Assembly (NCBI GenBank): GCA_030605285.1
Contig: JAUWIQ010000099.1
Location: 1-7,016, forward strand
Reading direction: 5' to 3'
Length of the DNA stretch: 7,016 bases
Source: Planctomycetota bacterium
Lineage (GTDB): Bacteria; Planctomycetota; Planctomycetia; Pirellulales; UBA7805
Positions 1 to 6,075 of the stretch are shown here, piece after piece. Position 1 is the stretch's first letter. Every line of letters starts with the position of its first letter. The notes under the pieces were generated by a model. It was not told the origin of the DNA, ran no database searches, and saw only the letters and a program-made list of their open reading frames with translations. The position numbers and the translations under genes are program-made.

Positions 1-1346
1 AGTAATTGGTTCACTTCCTTAATGTCCAGACCGATCTCGACAAGTTGCAACTGCTGGTGATCAAGGGCCAGATACAAGTCGCGAAACAGGTAACCGTAAT
101 CCCGCAGCTTGCGGGAATATCTTGCCGCCCCCTCATCAACCCGTTCAACAATTTCGAGACGCACCAATTCATCAATCGTTGGGATCGCTTCGACTTGGAT
201 CTCACTATTTGTAATGGGATCTTTAATGATGTTCGTGCCTTCCGGGGGCTCTCGGAGAAGCCACACCATCTGATTATCGACGAACCGTGGCTCCGTCTCG
301 TCGTCTGGATAATCCTCCTGAAATTCAACCTGTTCTTCAATCCGCTCGGGAGGATGATCGTCCCTGGCTGGCTGGTGATCCTCGATAAATTCTTGCCGCG
401 TATTTGATCGAAAGTACTGCTCGAGCCGCGCTGTGCGATCAATATCATCAAATTGGCTAAATTCCTTTAGCATCGCTGTCCATTCTTTTAACTTGGCTGC
501 GGCCTCAGGTTCTGGAAGTGATTTGAATTTTTCTTTGGCTGCTTCTTGGACCATCTGGTCAAATTCACTTTCTTGAGTGGTTTCCTCGTTACCAAACATC
601 CATATTGCAAACACCTGATGTCCATCGACCGGCATCTTGTCGTACATAATCCAGGGTTGTTCGTTCCGTGCACTCTCGGCCACGCGGGTCTGTTCCTGCT
701 GGGACATCTTCCAGTTGGGCTCCAGGGTGACGACCACCTGCCCCGCCGCCGCATCCCCGCCCTGGTCTTCCCCTGCATCTGCGCCCGCACCGCCAGTGAC
801 TGCAGAAACACGAAACATACCCAGGTATGGACCTCCTGCAGAGAATGGACGGGCCTCAAATACATAAAGAATTAAATTGACGGTAATCTGAGAAGGCGAC
901 TGCTGCTGGATAGTCACCGTCACGGACTCATTATCGGGAGCCATCGGCGCAGGCTTGCAGTCAGTCCACATCCGCCCGCGATCGTAGAGCACTTCTGCCA
1001 GTTTGAGGCTGAGTTGAGCGATTCCAGGCTTGGTAATCTGCCCGTCTGGTTCCTCCTTGCCAAATTCAAGTTCTTGATTCTCCAGTTGCAGTTTCTCCAT
1101 CTCGGCGATCAGCCCGCTTGCCCGCTCTCCTGGCGACCCGTGGAGAATCTCCCGCCACGCTTGGTGAGCCTTCAGCGCCTGCACACTCAAGACCATGGTA
1201 GTGCCGGAGGCCAGAAAAACGAGGAAGACCATAATCAAGGTATGGGCCTTCCAGGACTTGTGGCTCATGATGATTGCCACAAGGAATAAAATCAGAGCGA
1301 TTCCCGCCAAAACATAGAGCAGGATTTGAAGGTTCTCGACGCTCAT
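1..1346 (-). CDS. Uncharacterised membrane-anchored protein with coiled coil, 3' end outside window
   Basis: The frame is open for 448 codons from the ATG at 1346-1344 to the window edge, so the C-terminus is missing. Two hydrophobic helices are visible at about residues 8-27 and 35-55, separated by a short basic loop (SHKSWK), which suggests a membrane hairpin. A probable coiled coil rich in Glu, Leu and Gln follows at about 75-97. A beta-rich segment at about 140-210 contains YVFE and GGPYLGMFRV and is interrupted by a Gly/Ala/Asp linker at 187-202. Next come WIMYDKMPVDGHQ (232-244) and a long charged, acidic region (about 255-365). I recognise no enzymatic motif. The pattern resembles a conserved planctomycete hypothetical family, but that is from memory. 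There is no clear ribosome binding site. A good promoter lies about 60-85 bases upstream. No function can be assigned; a structural or scaffolding role at the membrane is only a guess. Confidence 0.85.
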   Translation of the reverse strand, partial: MSVENLQILLYVLAGIALILFLVAIIMSHKSWKAHTLIMVFLVFLASGTTMVLSVQALKAHQAWREILHGSPGERASGLIAEMEKLQLENQELEFGKEEPDGQITKPGIAQLSLKLAEVLYDRGRMWTDCKPAPMAPDNESVTVTIQQQSPSQITVNLILYVFEARPFSAGGPYLGMFRVSAVTGGAGADAGEDQGGDAAAGQVVVTLEPNWKMSQQEQTRVAESARNEQPWIMYDKMPVDGHQVFAIWMFGNEETTQESEFDQMVQEAAKEKFKSLPEPEAAAKLKEWTAMLKEFSQFDDIDRTARLEQYFRSNTRQEFIEDHQPARDDHPPERIEEQVEFQEDYPDDETEPRFVDNQMVWLLREPPEGTNIIKDPITNSEIQVEAIPTIDELVRLEIVERVDEGAARYSRKLRDYGYLFRDLYLALDHQQLQLVEIGLDIKEVNQL

Positions 1347-1403
1347 CCGGGCCTGACCACAAAACTGTAAGGGGCAGAAAAATAAAGGGGTTATATAAAT
1401 TCG

Positions 1404-1432
1404 ATCCTAAGCCTGCCCCCCCAGGCTGTCAA
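1404..1432 (-). promoter_or_regulatory. Sigma70-type promoter for the minus-strand membrane protein gene
   Basis: Read on the minus strand there is a perfect -35 box TTGACA (1432-1427), a 17-base spacer, and a -10 box TAGGAT (1409-1404), which matches four of six consensus bases. Transcription would start near 1397 and give a leader of about 50 bases before the ATG at 1346. The exact TTGACA and ideal spacing make this the best promoter in the window. A second AT-rich stretch (TATATAA, around 1392-1398) could serve as an alternative -10. Confidence 0.55.
1410..1427. repeat. Inverted repeat inside the promoter spacer
   Basis: AGCCTG at 1410-1415 and CAGGCT at 1422-1427 are perfect inverted copies separated by six C residues. 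The palindrome fills the spacer between the -35 and -10 boxes of the promoter for the minus-strand gene, where a bound regulator would block or remodel the promoter. It may be an operator. A chance six-base dyad is possible. Confidence 0.45.
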
Positions 1433-1556
1433 GTTTTGCCTCATAAAACAAGTGCAAAACGTGTCGATCCTCCGCCAACACGGGTCCGAGTTACCCCAAA
1501 TCCGTGTAGTCCCTTTAAACCCCATAACCGCTACTCGCTTGCAGCGACTTTTGCAA

Positions 1557-1586
1557 CGCGTGTTTTTTCAAACGCGCCGTTTTTTT
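1557..1586 (+). terminator. Weak terminator-like hairpin with T7 tract in the protease leader
   Basis: CGCGT (1557-1561) pairs with ACGCG (1572-1576) around a ten-base loop. CCG and seven T residues (1580-1586) follow. The stem is only five base pairs and no plus-strand gene lies upstream, so if real it would act as an attenuator in a long protease leader. It could equally be a chance product of a T-rich region. Confidence 0.2.
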
Positions 1587-1755
1587 AACAGACCCATTCA
1601 GCAAACTGCTACGTTAGGGCAGGACGCCTTCTGTGAGCTCGGCGCACCAAGCGCTGGGCAAACGTTTTTTGCAACGGTTCGTTTTGACCCATTTGGGACG
1701 GAAAAACTGCTCTGGTCCCGGCGCGGGCATTTCGCTACTCTCCCCGCCCCCGTAA

Positions 1756-1810
1756 AAGGAGGCCGCCGATGGAACGACGGCCGTTTGATCCAGAATCTAG
1801 CGAAGGATAA
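1756..1810 (+). promoter_or_regulatory. Leader ORF with strong Shine-Dalgarno and start codon in a hairpin loop
   Basis: AAGGAGG (1756-1762) lies six bases before an ATG (1769-1771) that opens a 13-codon reading frame (MERRPFDPESSEG) ending in TAA at 1808-1810. This is seven bases before the protease ATG and in a different frame. GGCCGCCG (1761-1768) pairs with CGACGGCC (1775-1782) with one C-A mismatch, leaving ATGGAA as the loop. The hairpin therefore includes the end of the Shine-Dalgarno and presents the start codon. This is the strongest ribosome binding site in the window, while the protease start itself has only a purine-rich AGAGAG. Translational coupling is a reasonable inference; expression of the peptide is untested. 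Confidence 0.4.
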
Positions 1811-1817
1811 AGAGAGC

Positions 1818-2873
1818 ATGGAAGCTCCCGTCCTGCGTGTGGCCATTCTCCTGGCCAGCCTGAGCAGCGTCGCCGCCTCGTATCGCACTGCCAATTTTAT
1901 TGTCACCGCACCCTCGAGCCGATTGGCCCAACAAATCGGTGATCAGGCAGAAGTCTTTCGCCGAGAACTTGCCTTGGAGTGGTTGGGCAAGCAGCTCCCT
2001 CGTTGGAGTAGCCCCTGTCCCATCTCCGCTCAGGTGGCACCACATCTCGGGGCGGGTGGCGCGACAAGCTTCATCTTTCAGGACGGACAGGTTGGGGGCT
2101 GGCGGATGAACATCCAGGGCTCCGAGATCCGTATCCTCGATTCGGTTCTGCCGCATGAAGTGACCCATACCATCTTTGCCACCCACTTCCGTCAACCGCT
2201 ACCTCGTTGGGCCGATGAGGGCGCCTGCACGACAGTAGAACACACTTCCGAAAAAGCTCGCCATGAAAAAATGTTGGTGACTTTTCTGCAAACGCGACGG
2301 GGGATTTCTTTTAGCCACATGTTCGCAATGAAAGAGTATCCGTCCGATGTGCTGCCGCTTTATGCCCAAGGCTATTCGCTGGCTCGCTACCTGATCGAGG
2401 AGAAAGGACGCCGTCAATTCGTTGCATTTATCGGGGATGGCCTGAGTGACGAAAATTGGCTGCGTGCCCTCGACGCTGCGTATGGAGTCGATAATCTGGC
2501 ACTGTTACAAGATTCCTGGCTGAATTGGGTCAAACAGGGCAGTCCGCCGCGGCAAGCCTCTCCACCGGTCGCAGGAAATCCTTTCGTTGTGCTTGCCAGC
2601 AATGTGCGGCGGACACGTCCCAAGCCCAACCTGATTCATCGCATTGGCAACGTGCCTTCCGAAAACGTAAAGCCGCCTGCAGGCCCGCCCCGCAACTCGC
2701 CAAAAACGGGGCCCCGGCTGGCCAGGGACGGATGGTATGCTGCGGGTGAGCGGCCCGCTACCGAATCGCTTTCTTTTGCGCCGGGGAGCATTGGCTCGAC
2801 CCTGAGAAGGGAAAGGCATCAGGCGACCAGGCAACAGCCGCTCCAGCAGCCGAAACAAACTATCTTGCGCTAG
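1818..2873 (+). CDS. Secreted HExxH metalloprotease (gluzincin, peptidase MA-like)
   Basis: The 351-residue product starts with a signal peptide (residues 1-20; hydrophobic core AILLASLSSVAA, probable cleavage after VAA), so it is exported. The zinc site is HEVTH at 113-117, with E114 as the expected catalytic base, and E134 in WADEGAC as the likely third ligand 17 residues later. HExxH followed by an EG-containing helix is typical of gluzincins such as peptidase MA-like proteins. The region YAQGYSLARYLIEEKGRRQFVAFI (182-205) fits the helical domain after the active site in that group. From about 242 the chain becomes a Pro/Arg-rich tail of roughly 110 residues without recognisable domains. 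I chose the ATG at 1818 because it places the signal peptide at the N-terminus. Substrate unknown. It is divergent from the membrane protein gene and convergent with the cdsA-like gene. Confidence 0.8.
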   Translation: MEAPVLRVAILLASLSSVAASYRTANFIVTAPSSRLAQQIGDQAEVFRRELALEWLGKQLPRWSSPCPISAQVAPHLGAGGATSFIFQDGQVGGWRMNIQGSEIRILDSVLPHEVTHTIFATHFRQPLPRWADEGACTTVEHTSEKARHEKMLVTFLQTRRGISFSHMFAMKEYPSDVLPLYAQGYSLARYLIEEKGRRQFVAFIGDGLSDENWLRALDAAYGVDNLALLQDSWLNWVKQGSPPRQASPPVAGNPFVVLASNVRRTRPKPNLIHRIGNVPSENVKPPAGPPRNSPKTGPRLARDGWYAAGERPATESLSFAPGSIGSTLRRERHQATRQQPLQQPKQTILR

Positions 2874-2912
2874 GGGTTTCTGCTGCCTTGAGTCTCTTTT
2901 CCGCGCGCCTCT

Positions 2913-2949
2913 GGCGGCCCCTTATCTCGGGCCACCGTTTGGATTTTTT
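2913..2949 (+). terminator. Probable rho-independent terminator after the protease gene
   Basis: GGCGGCCC (2913-2920) pairs with GGGCCACC (2929-2936) with one C-A mismatch and an eight-base loop. A T-rich run with six consecutive T residues follows at 2944-2949. The T tract lies seven bases beyond the stem, further than ideal. It sits in the 91-base gap between two convergent genes and points in the protease direction; read from the other strand it lacks a T tract after the stem. Confidence 0.45.
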
Positions 2950-2964
2950 CACTGCCCTGATCTG

Positions 2965-3993
2965 CTAACTGGGTGTAAAAAAAGTTTTGGTCAGGAGAAA
3001 GAATACGGGAGACGCAAAGCAGAGCGAATCAATGCGATCGAGCACGCCCCCATGGCCCACCACGAGTGTGCCATAGTCCTGGACACCGCGATCTCGCTTG
3101 ATTGCCGACATCGCCATCCCTCCGGCGAATCCGGTCAGGGCGATGACAAGCGACAGACAGCCTGCCTGCCATTCGTTGAACGGGGTTGCCCAATACAGCG
3201 CCGCCCCCAGCAGTGCGGTGCTACCGGCTCCTCCAAGAAGGCCCTCCCAGGTCCTGGTGGAACTGATCGCTGGGGCAATTACCGTTTTGCCGAGAATCTT
3301 ACCCCAAAGATACTGAAAGGCATCGCCCATCTGGACCATGAAGACAAAATAAAATAGCAACAGGGCATTCTTGCCCCACGGCGGATATTTTGCCACCTCG
3401 ACGACTTTTCCCATTGCTGTTGCCTCGGCCGTCGCTTGATTAAGGAATCGCAGCTCACTGGAAGGGTAAATATCCAGGTACAACAGCGCGGGCGTGAGAC
3501 TCAAGCAATAGATACACAATACGAGACCTGCCTGGATTTTTGCCGTGCGTTCGAGAAATCGCTTTGGGTCGCCGGAAAACGCAACCCGCGCGGTCACAAA
3601 CAGCAGTCCGTAGACCGGGATTAAAATGCTGTAGATGTCATATTTTCCCATCCCTACCAAGACAAACTGCAAGGGTGTGAAGAGGACAAAGACCCAAAAA
3701 AGTGTGCGGTGATCACTCAACCGGGTGGGGGTCAGGGTGATAAATTCCCGCAAGGCCCAAAATGATAGCAGCCCGAAGAGAACGACTGTCACACTCCGTG
3801 GCAAAAACAGGGCGGCAGCCAGAAGAGAACAAAGCAACCACCAGACCCGGACGCGCCGATTGAAAGTCTGGACTATCGCAGGATTCAGACCCGACTCTGG
3901 CTGGCCCTTGAGAAACTGGCCTACGGTAGTCGCCGCTCCCAGCAGCAACAGAACACCCGCTACAAAAATCCAGGTTACCGGGTCGTTGACCAT
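2965..3993 (-). CDS. cdsA: Phosphatidate cytidylyltransferase (CDP-diglyceride synthase) family, atypical signature
   Basis: This 342-residue polytopic membrane protein (roughly eight hydrophobic helices) belongs to the CdsA family, which makes CDP-diacylglycerol from CTP and phosphatidate in the inner membrane. The C-terminal family signature lies at 296-322: SAIKRDRGVQDYG, then GHGGVLDRID. Earlier conserved parts are also present: D224 in QMGDAFQYLWGKILGK and the STRTWEG motif at 245-251 (usually SPKKTWEG). Three signature positions deviate: Gln305 replaces the usual Lys before D306, and Val310-Val312 stand where the family pattern expects [LIF]-[PG]. The likely metal-binding Asp residues and HGG are kept. 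The gene starts two bases after the acyltransferase stop, with AAGGA nine bases before its ATG, so the two are co-transcribed and probably coupled. It may be a paralogue of the housekeeping enzyme. Confidence 0.88.
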   Translation of the reverse strand: MVNDPVTWIFVAGVLLLLGAATTVGQFLKGQPESGLNPAIVQTFNRRVRVWWLLCSLLAAALFLPRSVTVVLFGLLSFWALREFITLTPTRLSDHRTLFWVFVLFTPLQFVLVGMGKYDIYSILIPVYGLLFVTARVAFSGDPKRFLERTAKIQAGLVLCIYCLSLTPALLYLDIYPSSELRFLNQATAEATAMGKVVEVAKYPPWGKNALLLFYFVFMVQMGDAFQYLWGKILGKTVIAPAISSTRTWEGLLGGAGSTALLGAALYWATPFNEWQAGCLSLVIALTGFAGGMAMSAIKRDRGVQDYGTLVVGHGGVLDRIDSLCFASPVFFLLTKTFFTPS

Positions 3994-3995
3994 AC

Positions 3996-4595
3996 TTAGA
4001 CATCCTTCAAACGCAAAAGGCCCTCACGGGCCCGCGTAAGAAAATCGACTTTCTGCTCCCCAGTACCCAAGGACATGGGTGGTCCAAACGTGATACTACT
4101 CAGAAGCGGCACTGGTAAAAACTCACCCCGCGGAAGAATTCTGTTCATATTGTCCAGATGGACTGGTACCGCCTCCAGGGCGGGTCTTTTTTTACATAAA
4201 TAATAGAGTCCGCTTTTGAACTCTCCGACCTGGGACCCCGCAGATCGATGTCCCTCAGGAAACACAATCAGAGAATGGGTATTGCCAATTTCCCTGAGCA
4301 GCATGTCCACGGGGGACTGGTGTACCTTAATGTCCTTGCGATCAATAAGCAGGGCGTTAAACCGTCCGGCTACATATCGGCGGAGACGTGTTTTTCCCCA
4401 ATAGTCTTTGGCGGCCACGGGACGGGTGAGAGCGCGGATGGGACTCGGCAGTGCAGACCAGATGACCAGCGAATCCAGGTGACTGGTGTGATTCGCAAAA
4501 TAGACACGCTGACAGGTGTCTGGCTGACAGTCGACCCAACGCACACTCGCCCCGCTAATTAACTTGGACATCAGGGCTATCAGGGGCCCGGTCAT
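3996..4595 (-). CDS. PlsC-type 1-acylglycerol-3-phosphate acyltransferase
   Basis: The 199-residue product has the acyltransferase motifs in order. Motif I is NHTSHLD at 35-41 (catalytic H36 and D41, the HX4D pattern). A block containing ALLIDRKD (81-88) follows. Motif III is FPEGHRS at 112-118 (commonly FPEGTRS, so His116 replaces Thr). Motif IV is VPVHLDN (143-149). The family transfers acyl chains to lysophosphatidate to give phosphatidate, the substrate of the CdsA-type enzyme encoded two bases downstream. It is shorter than typical PlsC (about 240 residues) and lacks an obvious N-terminal membrane helix. The ATG at 4595 is the only upstream choice because a TAA lies in frame nine bases before it. 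No Shine-Dalgarno is visible. Another acyl acceptor cannot be excluded. Confidence 0.88.
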   Translation of the reverse strand: MTGPLIALMSKLISGASVRWVDCQPDTCQRVYFANHTSHLDSLVIWSALPSPIRALTRPVAAKDYWGKTRLRRYVAGRFNALLIDRKDIKVHQSPVDMLLREIGNTHSLIVFPEGHRSAGSQVGEFKSGLYYLCKKRPALEAVPVHLDNMNRILPRGEFLPVPLLSSITFGPPMSLGTGEQKVDFLTRAREGLLRLKDV

Positions 4596-4683
4596 GGGGT
4601 TTTACAACCAATTTCCAAGGAGGACCTCATTCATTTCAATTCTGGCGGTAAGATCCACTCCATCCTACTCGCGAGCGAACCTA

Positions 4684-4696
4684 CCTGCTAGGCAGG
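4684..4696. repeat. Short perfect inverted repeat upstream of the lipid operon
   Basis: CCTGC and GCAGG flank TAG, giving a 13-base dyad with five-base arms. It lies just downstream of the candidate -10 box of the plsC-cdsA operon, where an operator would be plausible. Arms this short can arise by chance. Confidence 0.25.
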
Positions 4697-4710
4697 CCTC
4701 AGCGGAATCG

Positions 4711-4739
4711 ATTTTACCAGAGCCCATCCAAAATGTTCT
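4711..4739 (-). promoter_or_regulatory. Weak promoter candidate for the plsC-cdsA operon
   Basis: On the minus strand TAAAAT (4716-4711) matches five of six -10 consensus bases. The hexamer 17 bases upstream, AGAACA, matches only three of six -35 bases. It lies about 115 bases before the acyltransferase start, and a 13-base dyad at 4684-4696 falls in the expected early transcript. Confidence 0.25.
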
Positions 4740-4783
4740 CATCCCCAGCTTTGGGCCACCACTTTTCGGAGGACTCGGTTTCC

Positions 4784-4891
4784 ATGCCCTTACGACATAC
4801 CCTTGCCACGCCACGTGCCGCCACAAGCATCCTGATCATCGGCACATCCTGCACGACCGAGTACACGACTCGCTTTCAGGTGCCACAATGA
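4784..4891 (+). CDS. Marginal small ORF, 35 residues, possibly a gene remnant
   Basis: GGAGG (4768-4772) lies eleven bases before an ATG at 4784, which opens 35 codons ending in TGA at 4889-4891. The middle of the peptide is hydrophobic (ATSILIIGTS). The ATG of another 20-codon frame overlaps the stop (ATGA). The Shine-Dalgarno spacing is long, the peptide matches nothing I know, and most intergenic sequence can offer such a frame. I list it only because it has the best initiation signal in this gap. Confidence 0.12.
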   Translation: MPLRHTLATPRAATSILIIGTSCTTEYTTRFQVPQ

Positions 4892-4959
4892 GCACAAACT
4901 TCACACCCCATCTGGTCGTCAGAACTGTATCACGCGCAAAAGCCGGGTGACTCAACACA

Positions 4960-4990
4960 TGGCCGATGTTGAGCTATGCGTTTGGCCGAT
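4960..4990 (+). repeat. Direct repeat TGGCCGAT, two copies 23 bases apart
   Basis: TGGCCGAT occurs at 4960-4967 and 4983-4990, each followed by a similar TTGA or TGA stretch. The start-to-start distance of 23 bases is about two helical turns, so both copies would face the same side of DNA upstream of the GT2 gene. This could be a paired binding site for an activator. Confidence 0.3.
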
Positions 4991-5062
4991 TGATATCTTG
5001 GGCATCGCGAGATGTCTGAAACGAATTTTGTTCTTACTGGCTTAGCTGTGTTGAGGATATGC

Positions 5063-5929
5063 ATGATGGAAAAACGAAACGGACCGATCATTCTCTCGCG
5101 GCTAATTTCTGGCCGCGACTATGGATCACTCAGAAGAGCCGAGGCCTACCCGCAGCCAAAGTTCGGAACTCAGCATATCCAACGCAGAGCGCAAACGCCC
5201 GCCAAGACGAACACCCGGCTCGACGAAGCCGAGCAATCCGAGGGCAATCCAACACTTTCCATAATCGTACCGGTTTACAACATCAAAGAATCGTTACCGG
5301 CAATCCTGCATGGGCTGATTACTTTAGCAGCGGACAAGGAAATCCTCCTCGTCGATGATGGCAGTACGGACGGCACTGCCGCCCTCGCGACAGAGTTTGC
5401 CAGTCAACATGAGGAACTGTCTGTGCTTTTGCATGATCGCAACCGTGGCAGAGGCTCGGTATTGCGGACCGGATTCGCCGCCGCGCGTGGGGACGTGGTC
5501 GTCATCCTGGAGAATAATCTTCTCTGCGATCCCAATGATATTCTCATGCTGATCAAACCGATCCTGGCAAACTGCTGTGATGTTCTCTACGGATCGCACA
5601 GCCTACTCTCATCGCAAGAAGTGTCTGCCTGGCCAGAGCGGTTTCGCAGGCATATTTTGACCTCATTTTCGAACTTTTGCACGGGACAAAACCTAAGCGG
5701 TACCGAAAGTTCGATCAAAGCGTTCCGGAGATCTGTGATCACGGGGTTGCCAATCAGACAGAACCGCCACGGTGTCGAAGCGGAGTTAATCGCCAGACTT
5801 TCCTATCGCGGCAAGCAGATCTACGAGATGCCAATCACCGCCACGACGCGGGACATGGCCAAGCGGTATGGCATCTGGCAGGCCTGCCAGCGTGCTTGGT
5901 TTATTCTCCGTCACACCGTGGTCTGTTGA
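5063..5929 (+). CDS. GT2-family (DPM1-like) glycosyltransferase with degraded DxD motif
   Basis: From the ATG at 5063 the product has 288 residues; an in-frame ATG at 5012 would add 17. I prefer 5063 because GAGG lies six bases before it. In numbering from 5012, the GT-A domain begins at about 81 with TLSIIVPVYN, followed by EILLVDDGSTDGT (110-122) and the conserved NRGRGSVLRTGFAAARGD (144-161). The metal-binding DxD, normally like QDADL, is here ENNL (E167, N168, N169). The usual TDMETCYKAFR-type block is LSGTESSIKAFRR (228-240). The C-terminal RHGVEAELIARL and YEMPIT parts of this subfamily remain. The family moves sugars from nucleotide-sugar donors to polyprenyl phosphate or other acceptors, and it needs the DxD for metal. 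This copy may be inactive, metal-independent or altered in role. No C-terminal membrane helices are seen. The N-terminal 60-80 residues are unlike the family. Confidence 0.8.
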   Translation: MMEKRNGPIILSRLISGRDYGSLRRAEAYPQPKFGTQHIQRRAQTPAKTNTRLDEAEQSEGNPTLSIIVPVYNIKESLPAILHGLITLAADKEILLVDDGSTDGTAALATEFASQHEELSVLLHDRNRGRGSVLRTGFAAARGDVVVILENNLLCDPNDILMLIKPILANCCDVLYGSHSLLSSQEVSAWPERFRRHILTSFSNFCTGQNLSGTESSIKAFRRSVITGLPIRQNRHGVEAELIARLSYRGKQIYEMPITATTRDMAKRYGIWQACQRAWFILRHTVVC

Positions 5930-5996
5930 GCGACTCTTTCTCTCAGCAGACAGACCTCGGCAACACGGAATATTTTTTTCTGCATGAAAAGCTCTT

Positions 5997-6021
5997 GCAG
6001 TCCCGCCTGTTCCGTGACTGC
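5997..6021 (+). promoter_or_regulatory. First hairpin in the hemD leader
   Basis: GCAGTC (5997-6002) and GACTGC (6016-6021) are perfect inverted copies around a 13-base loop. It follows a run of seven T residues (5973-5979) which, without a good stem before it, is a poor terminator for the GT2 gene. It may be a leader element together with the next hairpin. Confidence 0.3.
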
Positions 6022-6037
6022 TGGCCACGTTAGCATG

Positions 6038-6075
6038 AGGGAAGACCCAGTTTTCCTTTTGGGGTGCTCTTCCCT
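6038..6075 (+). promoter_or_regulatory. Hairpin abutting the hemD start codon
   Basis: AGGGAAGA (6038-6045) is a perfect eight-base inverted copy of TCTTCCCT (6068-6075), and the stem can extend with CCC (6046-6048) against GGG (6062-6064) across a small bulge. The 3' arm ends at the base before the hemD ATG (6076). There is no T tract after the stem, so it is not a terminator. It would hide the ribosome entry site, and no other Shine-Dalgarno is evident, which suggests translational control. Confidence 0.45.

Larger units (their letters stand above)
1347..1817. other. Divergent intergenic region between the membrane protein and the protease gene
   Basis: This 471-base stretch separates two divergent genes. 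It holds the promoter and palindrome for the minus-strand gene (1404-1432), a T-rich stretch with a weak terminator-like hairpin (1557-1586), and a direct repeat TTTTGCAACG at 1549-1558 and 1667-1676. It also holds a short ORF with a strong Shine-Dalgarno at 1756-1810. The protease frame happens to be open back to an ATG at 1452, but the predicted 122-residue extension is Arg-rich, has no domain character and would bury the signal peptide, so I treat it as non-coding. No convincing promoter for the protease was found. Confidence 0.6.
4596..5062. other. Divergent intergenic region between the acyltransferase and the GT2 gene
   Basis: This stretch of about 467 bases has no convincing gene. On the minus strand TAAAAT (4716-4711) with a poor -35 (AGAACA, 17 bases away) could drive the acyltransferase operon. 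A perfect dyad, CCTGC-TAG-GCAGG, lies at 4684-4696. On the plus strand are a marginal 35-codon ORF (4784-4891) and a direct repeat TGGCCGAT at 4960-4967 and 4983-4990. The longer plus frame at 4564-4950 overlaps the acyltransferase start and shows no domain character. If the GT2 protein instead starts at 5012, the region ends there. Confidence 0.5.

Noticed and set aside
6..407. Plus-strand open frames opposite the large membrane protein gene
   Set aside because: They are antisense to a 448-codon frame with membrane helices and coherent protein character; the translations have no domain signal.
1452..1817. In-frame 122-residue N-terminal extension of the protease from an ATG at 1452
   Set aside because: It has no domain character, is rich in Arg and Gln, would place the signal peptide internally, and the ATG at 1818 gives a standard exported protein.
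4617..4623. Perfect AAGGAGG Shine-Dalgarno-like sequence on the plus strand
   Set aside because: No ATG, GTG or TTG lies at a usable distance, and an ATT start would give only 20 codons. It is probably chance.
4564..4950. Plus-strand 128-codon open frame upstream of the GT2 gene
   Set aside because: It overlaps the start of the acyltransferase gene on the other strand, has an unusual composition (His, Pro, Ser and Arg) and shows no recognisable motif or good ribosome binding site.
5973..5979. T7 run after the GT2 gene as a rho-independent terminator
   Set aside because: No stable stem precedes it; the only local pairing is a few bases.
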